52,500 nucleotides of DNA from Neocallimastix lanati (nom. inval.) (GCA_016946835.1 JACVTC010000091.1:110001-162500), one strand, 5' to 3'. Counted from the first letter of the stretch, positions 11,836 to 26,157 are shown. Program-made: numbers and translations. The notes: generated by a model not told the origin, from the letters alone.

Positions 11836-14800
11836 TTCTTCATTACGAGATGAAGAATTTTTCATTAATGAAGAATCAAAATGACTTGAATTACTTTGTA
11901 ATATATCATCATTATTTTCTATTATAGCATCATTTGTTGAGGTAGAAATGAATGGATTTAATGAATTCTCAGCATTATCCTTATTTCTGGTATCATGACC
12001 AGGAATATTATCATATTGATAAGAGGTCATTAGAGTAGTGGAGGAGGTATCATTTTGATAATTGGTCATCTGACTTACATCATGTTGTAATTTATAATAA
12101 AAGTATTGAGAATTGTTATTTATATTAATGGAAGAAGAAGAGGAAGGTTGAAGAGTGATATCGTTATTAATATTATTAGGAGTAGTAGTATTAATATTTG
12201 TATTTTTTGAAATCAAATTATCATTATGATTAGATAAATCAATATTAATATTAATTGGTTTCGTATTAAAGTTTAACTCTTGATTTGAATTGGGCGTTAA
12301 TACATAGAGATTATCATTATCATAATCATTATCATTATCATTATCATTATCATAATCATTATCATTATCATTATCATTATCATTGGTATATGTATTTATA
12401 TCTTTAATATCTACATGAACATGATCCAAAAGAGCTAAATTTTTGTTCGTATCATTATCATTCTCATCCTGCTTTAAATATAGGTGATCCTTTTTATATG
12501 TGTTGATCTTTTTAGATTTACTGTTATTGGTTTTATTATTACGATTACTATGATGATTTTGATTTCTTCTATATTTATTTTTGCCAATTATTTCAAAAAT
12601 ATCTTGATAAAGTTCCTCAGAGCCATGATTTCTTTCTGGATTTTTATTCTTCTCTGCGGCATTATCACTCCATTTTAAATTATTCATATGGTAAATAGAA
12701 TATATAGGTAAAAAAATTAAAAATATAAGCTTTCCAAAAATAATAAATATAATACTTTCTTTAAGCTTATTATCTCTACTGAGTGCATTATAATGAATTG
12801 AAGTCAGAATATAGATTAATTCCATAATAAAGATAACTAAAAATTCTATTGTAGTCACCATTAGTTTTTGTTTTGTTATGAAAAAATACAAAAGTTTAAA
12901 TAATAAGTAATAAATATATGAAAAAAAGATAGGATAAAATAATTGTGCAAGTAAAATATTAAAGGCACTAAAACGAATAAAAATTGAGGATTGACCAAAT
13001 ATAATAGAATAAAGACAATGAATAATAGAATTATAATTTCTTCGATATTGGGATTTTATAAAAGAAAAGTTTTCTGGAATAGTAGTTCTTGCAATAAATT
13101 CAGGAATAAAGGTAATTTTTTCTCTAAACGATTTAATCATTAATGATGGTAAGATTTTATCTTCACCTAATTCCAGATAGGAACGAACATGTAAAGTATC
13201 TCTTGATGCCAAGTGACCATAATTATTAATGACATCATCCGACGCCACTACAATTTCATTAGTTTTAGATTTAAATATTCGATATACTACACAACATGAA
13301 CAGGGATAAAACACTAATCGATTTATTGCCAAATCGGATACAAGAATTTGACTTTGATACAGTTTAAGAAATTGATTATACAACATGGGAATCATTTTTT
13401 TGGTATCATATTCATGGGCAATTATACCGGAGACGGCCAATTGATCATCATAATCTTCCATAAAAGAAGTAAGTATATTGAGAGTATTTTGAAATACTGA
13501 AGTATCAGCATCTATTATCGATAAATACTTATAAACTTTTGGATTTAAGCCTAAACAATCCGTTAAATGATAATGTATTTCATATTCTACAGATGAAAAA
13601 GAAGAATCATTATCATGAAGTTTATTAAGATAATTCAATAGAATCAATAAGGAGTCACGTTTTCCTCTATTACCAGGATTTAATTCTTCATACTTATTAC
13701 CGATCTTGGAAATAATAATAAATGGTATTTTGGACTTTTTATAATATCCTGAATAGACTCTAACGTAATTCATCTGACGTCTACCCCTTCCAATAGAACG
13801 ATACATAATTGATTCCTCATGAGCGGTTTTTTTAATACCAAATATTTTCAATATTTTATTGATTGATCCCGAATTCGTATCACTCTGAATACCATCACAA
13901 ACTACAAATAATAATAATTTATTATTATCATAATTTGAAGTAACGATCGATTGAATAGTAGCTTCTAATACTTCATATTTTTCACAAAAAGCCGACATAA
14001 ATATAATATTGTAAGGCATAGAAAAAAGTGAAATTTTATTATTCTTATATTTTATGAACATCTTTCTCTTAAATGGAAGAGAGAAGATACTCAGAATATT
14101 AAAAAATGAAAAAACAATACAAATACTAATCAATATAACATTATAGGTATTATTGCTAGTAATTAATATACCCTCACAAAATAATTCTTTCAATCCTTCC
14201 AATTGTTGATGATTAAATTTATTTTTTTTGAATTTGTTAGTAACATCTCTATCCGTTTCATCATGGATATCGTTAAATAAGTTCATCAATTCAGGTTCTA
14301 AAAAGTTTATTTCTTCTTTATTACCATTAACTTTTTCATAATTATCAAGAACTGCCATATAAATTTCCATATTTATAATGAAATTATCAATTATAAAAAT
14401 ATTATTGATATTTTGGAAATGTTTTTTAAAATTCTCCGTATTATAATATTTGTCTATTTATTATATAAAAAGAAAAAAATTTTATATATATTATATATTA
14501 TATATATATATTAATTTATTATTATTATTTATAATTTTTATTATTTCTACTCCTCCTCTATTATTACTTATTACTTATTACTTATTATAAAATAATTATT
14601 ATTATATTATATTATTACATATTATAACTTTATATTTATTATATTTTATTGTTACTCATTATTTATTATATTTTATTTTTACTTTTTACTTTTTATAATT
14701 TATAATTAATTATTATAACTTATTTATTTATTATATCTTATTATTATTATAACTTATTTATTATAATTTAATATTTATTATTATTTATTATTATTTATTT

Positions 14801-17800
14801 ATTAATTTTTTTATTATTATTATATCTTACTGTTTATTTATTATAACTTGATATTTACTATTATTTATTATTATTTATTTATTAATTATTATATCTTATT
14901 GTTTATTTATTATAACTTGGTATTTAATTATCATTATTTATCATTATTTATTTATTTATTATAACCTATTATTAATTATTATAATTTATTATTATTTATA
15001 TTTATTTATTATAACTTATTATTATTTGTTATAACTTTTTATTATTTATTATTTTTATAGCTTATAAATTTTTTATTATTATTCTTTTTTAATTCATTAT
15101 AATATATTATTATTTCTTTTTTATTTACTTATTTATTTATTTATTACTGTTTATTATAATTAATTATATGATTTAACAAAAATCTTTATAATATATTTTA
15201 TATTATATTTATTAACTATTGTTACTATTTATTTATAGAGATTTTACCTTTTTTAGGAATTTTTAAAAGTTCATTATAATCATAACAAATGGTTGAATCA
15301 TAATCATTTGGACATCTCACAATTTTATCATCCATGGTTTTCATATTATTTGGATCACTTCTATAATTATAATATTTATTTAATATAGATATATCAGAAA
15401 CAATCGTCTTTAAATTTTCATCCTTATAAATATTTTTAGCTAACACATATCTAGGGAAATAAAGAGATAAATCATTCTTTGATAAATCTATACTAATGTT
15501 CAATGGCTTTAAATCATTTATTTTATACATATTACCATTAATGGTCACTATATCTTGTTTATATGAATAAAAGTTGATATCAGCGATACCAAAATTTAAC
15601 AATTTCCATATGCCAAATATAAATAAAATATAAAATAAAAATATGGTAAATTTTTCTCTCCATAGAGGTTGAGCTCTTTCATGAAGTTTGAAAAAGGAAA
15701 GAATGAAATCAGGAGCAAAAAAGGTCAACACTCTACACAAAAAAATCCATAAAATTCTTATAAGTGATACAGATTCCTTTTTATCATATAATTTACGAAT
15801 TTTCTTTTGTTTCTTTTCATATTTAATTTGTTTTAATCGTTCCAATTCCTGATCGTCTTCTCTTTTTGGAACTTTACTAAGGTCAATAAAATTATTACTA
15901 CTTCCTAGTGAAATTCTACTGTTAAATTCTGTAATTTTTTGAAAATGATCATCATTATCAATATCTAATTGATCTAGACCATCGAATAGCATATCTTTTC
16001 TATGATAGCTATTATTATCATTATTATCACTATTATTAATATCATCATTATTTTTACTATTATTATTATTACCGTTTTTATTATAGTTATTTTCAGCCTT
16101 TTTATTTTTACTATTAATTCCACTATGATTATTATAATAAGAATTATCCTTTTCAATGGCTATACCATTCTCATTATGATTTAATTGATTTGGCATTAAG
16201 GGATCCATTGGTTCTACTTCTAGAATATGATCAAATTCATTTTCATGTATAGTTTCATCCTCTTGTTCCGCAGTTATACTATTTAATGAATGTGATTCTT
16301 CATTTTTAAAATGACTTCTTTGAATAGATCCTTTCATGACATCATTTATTTTTGTATGGGAGGAAGGCAACACTTTCACATTTGGTGAAGAAATTGATTT
16401 TGATTTATTTAATGAGTTTTTACTAGTTTTATTCGGTATGTTATTCAATGAATCATCCGGAAAATATTCAATTTCATGATTATTATTCTTATATTTGGAA
16501 TAATTACTTGGAAGAACAGTAATTTTACGATGCTTTAAATATTCTATAATTTTGGCCTTTTGATATATATTTTCATCATTACTTAATGTTTCATTATTCA
16601 TTATTTCATTATCAATATCATCATGATCTTCCAAAATCATATCATATCCATTTTTACTTTCAGAATTACCAAATTTACTCAATTTACTTATAACAGAGTT
16701 ATTACTTAAACTACTAGCACTACGACGAATTGACTTTCCAATATTTATGCTTTTGAATAAGCGTGAAAGAGACGAAGACGATGAACTTGCTTTACTAAAT
16801 CTCCGTTTATTTGAACCACTATTTACATCCAAAAGTTTCTTTTCATCGTCAACTAGAAGATTATCATAATCATTTAAATTATCCTCAAAATAATAATTAA
16901 ATTCATATTTCTTATCCCCCTTAATCTCTTCATTATTTTCTCTACTATTTAATTCAATATTCTCAATAATATGATTTTTATCACCATAATCAGATTCATT
17001 ATACTTATTTAAAATAGTATATATTTCATGATTTTCCTGAATAAACTCATGTAAATTGAAATTATTATTAGTAGACCAATAGGAATTAGTACTTACTATG
17101 GAAGAATTTTGTGACTTAACATGACGTATTGAATTAATTTTATTGCTATCATCATTATTAATATTACTAAATATATTAGTGGTATTATCATTCCTATCTC
17201 TATTATTATTTTTATTACTTCTAATTACTTTTTCATAATTATTATTTCTATTTGAAATTGAATTACTTTGGTTCTGACTATTATTAGTTACTATATCAGA
17301 AAAATTTTTACTATTACTTGTTTTTAAGCTATTTATATTTTTATTATTTGAAATAACTACAGACAATTCTTCTACCTTTCCTTTTGATATCTGACTACTT
17401 GGAGAATTATCAGAAGAAAGTTTTAAATTGGAATTGAATTTAGAATTAGAATTAACCTTTATTGTAGAACTTGAATTTAAATAATTTGTCTCAATTTGAT
17501 TATGTTTATCATTTAGTAAGACTTTATGAATTAATTTATTAGGATTATCATTAGAACAGGATGGTGGGGTATCATCATTAATTTGATTTGGAATTTTTTT
17601 ATTAGGATGGGATAAAAATGGATTTGTATTATTTTTATCAACGACATCAATCTCTGATTGTGAAAAAAAATGACTACCTGTAGTATTACTTTCAGAATTA
17701 TCTATTCTATCATTATTCAACGATAACTCCTTGATTTTTCCAACATATGGCAAGTTTGTTATATAATTTGAACTATTATTATTACCATCATTTAAATTAA

Positions 17801-19028
17801 AACGCAAACTATTAGTATTATCAGAAAATTCCGCTTTATTTCTATTAAGATTTAAATTATCAGTTCCTGAACTGATATATTGTATATCTGAATTCACAGT
17901 ACTTTCCGGGTAAGCTTTTGAAGTATTAAAACTAGATGGAGATAATGAATACTTGTTTGAAAAGCAATCTTGATCATTTGAGGAGTTAAAATATGATACA
18001 TCTTTTAAATTAGACAGGGGTAATGAATTATTTATATTCATTGAATGATCTGATTGATGATAATCCATTGAAACTTTAGAATAGTGATGCGTGCTTGAAT
18101 CACCAGTATATACATTTTCATTCATATTAGACAAACTTTGCTTTATTAATTTTTTATCAGCAATTATTTTTGTTGAGTCATGAACAAAATTATTAGTGGA
18201 ATTCAGAGTAGGATTAATAGAAGTTTTTGATAATTTTAAATTTGGTGGGCTTATTTTATTTATTCCTCGGAATGATGTTTTATCACTTGTAACTCTTTGA
18301 GGAATAGGTAATGAATCAGTACGATCTGTTAATGTTTGATTTACTTTATTTTCTAATTTATTTGTTACTGTGCTATAACTAGATAATGAAGAATTAGTTT
18401 TATTACTATAATGGGTATTAATAGATAAAGATGACTGTGAAGATAATGCAGGTGATATTTCATTATATCTTGAGGATTTAAATTTGGTATCAACTGTTAA
18501 AGAATTTATATTATTTTTCTCTTCTTCATCTCTATTTTTATTTCTAAGTTCATTTCCATCTTTTATTTTTTCAATATCTCGTGTATTCGAGGTAAATGTA
18601 TTTTCATTTTCAAATATACTAGTCTTGGTTAATGATGACGTCCTTTGGGAAGGTAATTCAATATTATTTATTAGTTTAGAAGTTGGTAAATTATGCTTAT
18701 TAACTAAATTCAATGGAATTACTCGTATATTACTAGTTTTTAATGTAGTTTCAGAATTTTTGTTAATTATTTCTTCATTAGTTGAAAAAGTATTCTCTTT
18801 ATTAACATCCATTGAGGACTTTTCATTATTATTAGAATTTGAATGATTTAAATGAACGGAAGTTGGGTATATATTTTCATTAAATGTATTATTATTTTCA
18901 TAATCCATCCTTTCATTTAAATTAAATTTTTTAACATAATTGTTATCTGAATTTATACCATTATATATTTGATTATTGTTTAAATTATTGCTATTAATAT
19001 TACTGTTAATATTTAAAATATTATTATA

Positions 19029-19066
<38 letters not shown>

Positions 19067-19117
19067 TGTTATTGTTATTATTATTGCTATTGTTGCTGTT
19101 TTTTTTATTAGTATTAC

Positions 19118-19181
<64 letters not shown>

Positions 19182-19226
19182 GACTTGTAAAAAATGCTGC
19201 TCAGGATTTAAATTTTTCATTAACAT
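9496..19226 (-). CDS. chitin synthase, division 2 (class IV/V-like), with very long low-complexity arms
   Basis: Polymerises UDP-GlcNAc into wall chitin at the plasma membrane. Exon 1 is 19226-15248 and exon 2 is 14453-9496; together they encode about 2978 residues. Residues 1-1150 are Asn/Ser-rich with a long poly-Asn tract. Residues 1151-1210 hold the family's RVLTFFAPDF segment, WRE and two membrane helices. A cytochrome-b5-like stretch (about 1220-1415) spans the intron, followed by a helix near 1430. The GT2 core shows CDG (1512-1514), GKRDS (1590-1594), DADT (1641-1644), GEDK (1756-1759) and QYRRN (1795-1799), then several helices. The usual QRRRW motif has thus lost its Trp and second Arg, and EDR reads EDK. 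A low-complexity region, a DEK_C-like domain (about 2789-2849) and a Ser-Gln tail follow. It may be a low-activity or regulatory paralogue (inferred). Confidence 0.9.
9886..10068 (-). other. DEK_C-like domain in the chitin synthase C terminus
   Basis: A folded island of about 60 residues within low-complexity sequence. It runs from LLQDIHDEVFYLLKG through NPISKKVIRKHF to DFINECVSEFYQE. The pattern resembles the DEK C-terminal domain found at the end of class V/VII chitin synthases. Its role in those enzymes is not settled. Confidence 0.6.
14454..15247 (-). other. 794-bp intron of the chitin synthase gene
   Basis: Reading the minus strand, exon 1 ends CCTAAAAAAG before GTAAAAT, and exon 2 begins after TTTAAATAG with ACAAATAT. 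One base from exon 1 and two from exon 2 form a GAC codon. The frame then stays open through to the Met at 14370 and beyond. The open stretch 14371-14453 is too long and too family-like to be chance. The intron itself is almost pure A+T with many TTATT units and has stops in every frame. Confidence 0.8.
19020..19180. repeat. (ATT)n tract coding poly-Asn in the chitin synthase N terminus
   Basis: Near-perfect ATT repeats, read as AAT (Asn) on the minus strand, interrupted by a few Ser codons. The first 70 residues or so of the protein are mostly Asn. Length polymorphism between strains is to be expected. Confidence 0.85.
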
Positions 19227-21112
19227 TAAAATTTCTTTATTAAGAAAAAATATATCAAATAATTTTCTTAAAATATGAATTTTAAATATAAATAAAAATT
19301 CATTGGAATAAATTTTAATATATATAGTATATTCACTTATATTTTATTTTTATTTACAAGTTCTTTTTCTTTTTTTATTACTATTTATATATATATATAA
19401 TTTATTTATATATTTTTTATTTTTTGTTGATTAATTCCTTTCTCTATCTTTAATCTTTTAAATTATAATTGTAAATTTTAGTTTTAAAATTATTTAAATC
19501 TATATATTCATAAATATATATAATAATAGTTAATAAACTACTATAAAAAAAACTAGTTATTATTTTTATAACTAATTTATTTTTATATATATATATATAC
19601 TTTTTTTTTTTATAATATTATATATTTTAATCTTTTTCCTTTTAAGAGGAAAAAAAAAGATAATAAAATAAAATAACATAAAATAAAAGAAAATTAAAAA
19701 AAAAAATTTAAAATTTTCAAACATTTACAATTCATTATATACATTATATTCAATATATTATCAATAGATTATTCATATATTATATATATAGAGAGTATTA
19801 GTTCAAATATATATTTAAATATATGATAATTATCTCAATAATATTTTTAATTATCTTTTTTATAATTAATTATAAATGTTTTTTTTTTTTTTTTTTTTTA
19901 AAAAACCTTATTTACATATATTATAGTAATATAAATTAAAATCGATAATATTATTTATTTAATATTTATATCATTATAGAATTATTTTAATATATTATCC
20001 TTTAATATAATTTATATAAAATGATATAATTTTATAATAAATAAAATTTTGACATTATTTTATATTGAAATTTTTAATAAGAATTAAAGTTTTATATATT
20101 AAAAAAATAAATAAAAAACTTAATATTTAAATTATAATTTCGTTAAAACACTTTTGGAAATATTGACATTTCTATTATATTTAATTATTGGGTTATAAAA
20201 TTATATAACATTAAATTATTTTTAATATATTTATATAATATTACATAACATTACGTTTTATTATATTTAATGATATTTATTATATTATATTTTATCATAA
20301 TATATTAATTTTTATATATTTTTATATTTATTAAAGTTCATTATCATTCCAAACTCTTTTTTTCTTCTATATGAATAACACAAATTTTATTCAAAGTCAT
20401 TTTAAAAAATAGATATATTTATATTAAATTAAAATTTATAAAAAGAAAAAAGTTAATTGCCATATTATATATTACACAAAATTTTATATAGTTAAATACA
20501 ATATATTACTAATTTATTAAAGTATAAAATTTAGAATAAATTTTATAATATTTAAAAATATATTATAAGTACAGCTTTTTTTTTACCACAAGATATAGTT
20601 TTCCTAAGTCACATTTAATAAGACATATAGAATACTTTCAAATATTAAGAGAATTTGATGAATTATGAATTAAATTAATATTCCATCTATTGATACAATA
20701 TAGTCTTCTGAAAAACATAAAAATTTTTAAAAATATATTTAATATATTGATAACAAAATGAAAAGAATAATTATTCAATATAGTAACACATAAATATTAT
20801 CCATTATTCCACTTTTCATAATTCTAATCAAAAAAGGAATAATATAACCTTCTCTAATATACACTTTGTATATTTTTTATGAATATTAAATTTGTAAAAT
20901 AGAATAACCAATATATTTGGAGTACAATAGACTTGTAATAATTAAAATTTATTTTCTTTAGATTCGTGTAACGTAGTAATTTAATATAAGTTTATAATAA
21001 ATTAAATTAAATGACATCTTATGGATAATATACATATGGATTAATATTGTTTAAAACATAAAGAAAAAAGCATGGTTGCACAAAGTAAAATAACTAAAAT
21101 ATTTCATCAATT

Positions 21113-21395
21113 TATAATTTATTATTTATTATTTAATGTTTATTATTTATTATTTATTATTTAATATTTATTATTTATTATTTATTATTTAATATTTATT
21201 ATTTATTATTTATTATTTATTATTTATTATTTATTATTTATTATTTATTATTTATTATTTATTTATGTTTATATTTATTATTTATTATTTATTTATTTAT
21301 TATTTATTATTTATTATTTATTATTTATTATTTATTATTTATTTAATATCTATTATTTATTTATTATCTATTATTTATTTATTTATTGTTAATCA
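21113..21395. repeat. TTATTTA heptamer minisatellite, array 1
   Basis: Imperfect seven-base repeat (TTATTTA in register variants), with some units extended to TTATTTATTTA and others changed to TTTAATA. About 40 units. Confidence 0.8.
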
Positions 21396-21817
21396 TAAGT
21401 TAATGATTATAAAAAATATTAAAAAAAAAATAAATAAAAATAAAAATAGGATGATATGAAAATTAAAAAAAAAAAAAAAGCAGTTAAAATCTATATAATA
21501 AATATTTAATACTTGAAAAAAAAAAAAAAAAAAAAAAAATAAATACATTTTATTAATATGATAAAATTTAATTTTATTAATAAATTCCTTTTACTTAATT
21601 TTTACTATTAATATTCATTATAATTAAGAAATATAATAAATATATTTCAAATTTTGTATTAATTATGATATAATTATTAATTTTATTTATTTTATTAATA
21701 GAATAATGACTCTATTATTAATATTGTATTTTTCCTTTTTTTAAAAATAAAAAAAAAAGTATAATAAAGTAAAAAATAAAATTAATAATATTTAATCTTT
21801 TTTTTAATTATAAAAAT

Positions 21818-21836
21818 TATTTATTTATTTACTTAC

Positions 21837-21911
<75 letters not shown>

Positions 21912-21913
21912 TT
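21818..21913. repeat. (TTTA)n microsatellite
   Basis: About 24 TTTA units with one or two C substitutions at the left end. Confidence 0.9.
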
Positions 21914-22255
21914 ATTGTCAATTTATTATTTATATTCTTTTTTTTTTTTTATCATCCAAAAGAATTGTGGATTTATTTATATATATTTTTAATTTTATAT
22001 ATCCAATTTATATATTAATTTATATACAATAATAAAAGTATTTATTATTATATGAATATTTCAATGTAAATTAACTTTTATATTTTTTTAGTCATTCTTT
22101 AGAGCATAATATTTATTAAAAGTACATATAAGGAAATGATACAAATTATATAGTATTATAAAATTAAATTGTATCTTAATATATAAATAAAATAATATTT
22201 AATAAAATTTTATAACCACTTCCTTACTATTTACTATTTATAATTATTTATTATT

Positions 22256-22514
22256 TTTTTATTTATTATTTATTATTTATTATTTATTATTTATTATTTA
22301 TTATTTATTATTTATTATTTATTATTTATTATTTATTATTTATTATTTATTATTTATTATTTATTATTTATTATTTATTATTTATTATTTATTATTTATT
22401 ATTTATTATTTATTATTTATTATTTATTATTTATTATTTATTATTTATTATTTATTATTTATTATTTATTATTTATTATTTATAATTTATTATTTATTAT
22501 TTATTATTTATTAT
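22256..22514. repeat. TTATTTA heptamer minisatellite, array 2
   Basis: About 36 units, much more regular than the array 0.9 kb to its left. One unit near 22484 carries a T to A change. Degenerate units continue to about 22600. Confidence 0.9.
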
Positions 22515-23083
22515 TCTATTATTTATTTATTAATTATTTATTATTTATTTCTTATTTATTATTTATAATTTATTTCTTATTTATTATTTATAATTTATTA
22601 TTTAATTTTATTTTTATTACCTATTATCATTTATATCAATATATTTGAAATTTTATATATAAAATAAGGCATCCATTAACTAATTAAGAATATTATATTT
22701 ATCATATTTATAAATGAAAGAAAAAGTTATAAAAAGTTACCTTCTCTACATATTAATACTAAATTAAAAGTGACTAATATTAATTATAGTAATTTCAATG
22801 ATAGTATATTTTATACTAAATACGCAATAAAAAAAATACTTGTTAAATACTTTCATATAAAATAAAAATAATAAAAATAATTATTGAAAAGAAAAGACTA
22901 AAAAAAATATCAAATATATCTTTTTGGTAAAAAAAAAAAAATTTTTTAATTTTGTTTTTGTTTCTGGTTTTTTAATTAAAACACTATAATAATATATATT
23001 TTATAATATAGAAAAAGCTTTACTGATAATAATGAAATCATTTCATAGAACAAATAAATAAATAAATAAATAAATAAAGGAAA

Positions 23084-23085
<2 letters not shown>

Positions 23086-23130
<45 letters not shown>
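23086..23130. repeat. 45-base poly-A tract
   Basis: Uninterrupted A run after an AAAT repeat. No gene nearby. Confidence 0.9.
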
Positions 23131-23132
<2 letters not shown>

Positions 23133-23930
23133 TAATAATACAATAATATATATTTTTATAAAGATTTTATTATGGTAAATATATAACTTTATCTAATTAA
23201 GTATACATTAACCATAAATAATATATGCTGAATTATTAAATTTATAACTTATATATACTTCCTATATAATATATTATAATAATTATGATAATCTTATTTA
23301 GCTTTTCATTATGATTTTACTGTTCATTTGAATAAATATACCTTAGAAATTTTAACTTATATGGTATATATTACCTTTGATATTTAAATCATATAATAAA
23401 ATTTTTATATATAAATAAAATTTTCTATTGTATTGCAAAACTAAATATTAGAAATTATTTTCAATTTAATTAGAAAATTACTTTAGAGAAAAAAATTTCT
23501 AATAGCTTATATATCTATTAATATTATAATTATCTTTAAATTTAAAAGTATACTAAAATGAATTGGATATATATCAAAGGTTTTTCATGGAATAAATTAT
23601 ATCATTATGGTTATATATGAAAAACTTTTATCAATTTATTTTTTATTTCATTAATTATAATTCTATATAACGTAACCTTTCAATTCAATCATTTTTTCCC
23701 AATATAAAAAAAAAAAAAAAAAGTTATTCTCTATATTTTTTTCATTATTACAAATATCTTTACAAAAAGGAAATTTAATTATTATATAAATTTTTTTTAT
23801 TCATTTTTTATTCATATTACTCTTAATGATATTATCTATAGCATTATTCAATGTATATTATATTGCTAGAGCAATGTTAAAACTATTACTAAAACTATTG
23901 ATTATAACTATTATTTTTCACTACTAAATC

Positions 23931-25370
23931 TTAATTAGATTTAGTGTAACATTTTTTTTTTTTTTTTTTTTTTTTAGACTTAGAAAAAATATTGTCAACT
24001 AATTGTCTTTGTTCCCCATCATTAACTTTAATTTTTGAATACAGTGAACGCCCGCCAAGAAGAGCCCTCAATATAAAATAATAAATATTATTATCATAAT
24101 CCTTTTCTGAATGTAAAGAAAACATCCAAGAATTTTTGTTCAATTATCATTGCAAACTTCAAAAAGAGATCATCTAGAAAAGGTAAAAACTTATTTCTGT
24201 AATTTTCCAACTCTTTACAGGCGAAGATCCAGTGAGAAAAACTAGGTACACTAACACCACAACATGGGCAACATTTAGGGCAATCTTCTGAGACTATTTT
24301 TCTTTTAATGGAAATTCTAATGTCAAATTTAAAACCACACCTAATTCGAGAAATCCAAAAAGAAACCTAATTGATACTTAAGATATTGAAATGTTTTAAG
24401 TTTCTGATTTCTGAAATAAATCCAAAATTGTTCTCCTTGTAAATAATTGCTTTTTTAGCTTTAGAGGGTTTAAAGACATCTCTTTCCCAATAAAACTTTT
24501 TTTTTTTTTTATTTCATTTTTTTTTTTTACCATTTAATTTCTTATCTAAAGTTCATGATTCTTTAGTCCATGAGTAATGTAACATAGTAGGAATATTATT
24601 AGTGAGATGATTAATAATACAGGATGAGTTTTTCCATTTTTTAAAGCAGCGTAATTGAGATAGAGCACAGACAGCTGAAGAGGAAGTATTCTCAATTCAC
24701 GAGTAATATTCATAGCGACTAACATAAGAATTACGAGATTTTAAATCCATAACTCCAATAAAGTCCTCTATTAATAATTTTTTGAACTTTAGAGCATCTG
24801 CTCTTATTTGAATCAAAGAGAGGAGCATAATATAAAACAATATTAAGAATAAAGGAAATTAAAACATATTTTTTCAATAGGAGATGAATAGATTTATTAA
24901 TAAGAAAACGAAAGAACGAAATTTAACTTGACATTTAAATTACTGTTTAAGTTGGATTGTATAGAATGATAAAGATTCATCAAAAGGAATACCAAGACAA
25001 GTATAATTGTCAGTTTTAGGTAATTTGTTACTACCAATAAAGAAAGATGGATCTTCGTAATTTATGGATTTAACAAAGTTAAGCGGTTTTTACAACAAGA
25101 GTAACACACTTATTAATTCCAAAAGTCATTTCATTTTTAATAGCCCATTCATGAACCTTATTCAAAATTTTCTTAAGAGCTTGTTTAGATGGAACAACTA
25201 AAACAATATCCTCGGTAAAAAGTCCACCACAACAATATTGAGATTCTAAATATACACCATACTTATCACAATTATCCAGTACATTATTAATGAAACAAAT
25301 TGAATAAAATAGGAGATAAAGGGCATCCTTGTCTAACATTAATTTATTAGACAAAATTTTTTTTTTTTGT
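23931..25370 (-). mobile_element. decayed LINE retrotransposon copy C (reverse transcriptase to C terminus)
   Basis: The minus strand gives the second half of ORF2 in broken frames. At 25354-25079 it reads CFINNVLDNCDKYG, then GGLFTEDIVLVV, which corresponds to the catalytic ADD motif as TED, then FGINKCVTLVV. Next comes FIGSNKLPKTDNYTCLGIPFD (about 25050-24980), the typical LINE thumb segment with the YKYLG motif. SRIRCGFKFDIRI and CPKCCPCCG (about 24350-24255) with SHWIFACKELENY form the C-terminal Cys/His region. LRALLGG lies near 24070, and the frame ends in a run of Lys made by an A tract. It has the same Cys-rich end as copies A and B. It is 5'-truncated, lacks an endonuclease, and is inactive. 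Confidence 0.75.
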
Positions 25371-25379
25371 TTTAATATA

Positions 25380-26119
25380 ATTTCTAATTTCTTTTAAGAC
25401 AATTATTACTATCAATTATTAAAAGATTATAACTTATTAATAATAAAATATAATATATTTTATAATAATAATGAAACAAAAAAAAAAAAAGATCAAAAAA
25501 ATATTATATGATCATTCTTTCATTCCTTATATTCCATTTCTTGTAGTTTGTGGTATTCAATAATAAATATATAATAAATAGTTTATTAAATATATTTAAT
25601 TATCAAAAAAATGATAAAAAAAAAAAGAGATAATAATTATACATATATAATTTATAAAAATGTATACCATTAATAAAAGAAAAAAATTTTTATTAATTAA
25701 TGATAATACATGTATTTACAAATATAATACGATTATGTTCAAAGAAAATAATTTTTATTTTATATTTTAAAAAAATTTTTTGGGAAATTTTAAATTATTA
25801 ATACTTATAATATCAACAATATTAAATAAATATTACTTTTGAAATATTGTTATTTGTTTTTGCATATATAGGATATATAGTTATAAAAATTTTTTTGAAC
25901 TACTTTAATTCTTCATTTTAATATTTTGTAGTTTATACATATACTCTGACAAATAATGAATCCTCTTGTGTATTTAATTATTAATTTAATTTTCTAATAT
26001 TTATTAAATTTATAAAATAGAAAAAAGCTTTTTCTCAATAAATATTTTTTTTTTTTTTTTTTTTTTTATTTAATCTTTTTTTACGTTTTTTTTTTTTAAT
26101 TTATTTAATCTTTTTTTAC

Positions 26120-26157
<38 letters not shown>

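Larger units (their letters stand above)
19227..23930. other. 4.7-kb AT-rich spacer with minisatellites
   Basis: It holds the 5' flank of the chitin synthase gene, then A+T DNA without recognisable coding, RNA or element sequence on either strand. The notable contents are two heptamer arrays, one TTTA array and a 45-base A run, listed separately. Short open frames over the arrays are artefacts of repeats. Confidence 0.65.

Noticed and set aside
12484-12678. 64-codon plus-strand frame within the chitin synthase gene
   Set aside because: It is antisense to a long frame with clear family motifs, and its hydrophobic content is a by-product of Asn/Asp/Lys codons on the other strand.
18484-18846. 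120-codon plus-strand frame
   Set aside because: Antisense shadow of the Ser/Asn/Glu-rich N-terminal part of the chitin synthase. The Phe/Ser/Leu/Val composition mirrors that region.
21265-21459. CRISPR-like array in the repeat-rich spacer
   Set aside because: Repeats are simple 4- and 7-base units without unique spacers, and the window is eukaryotic.
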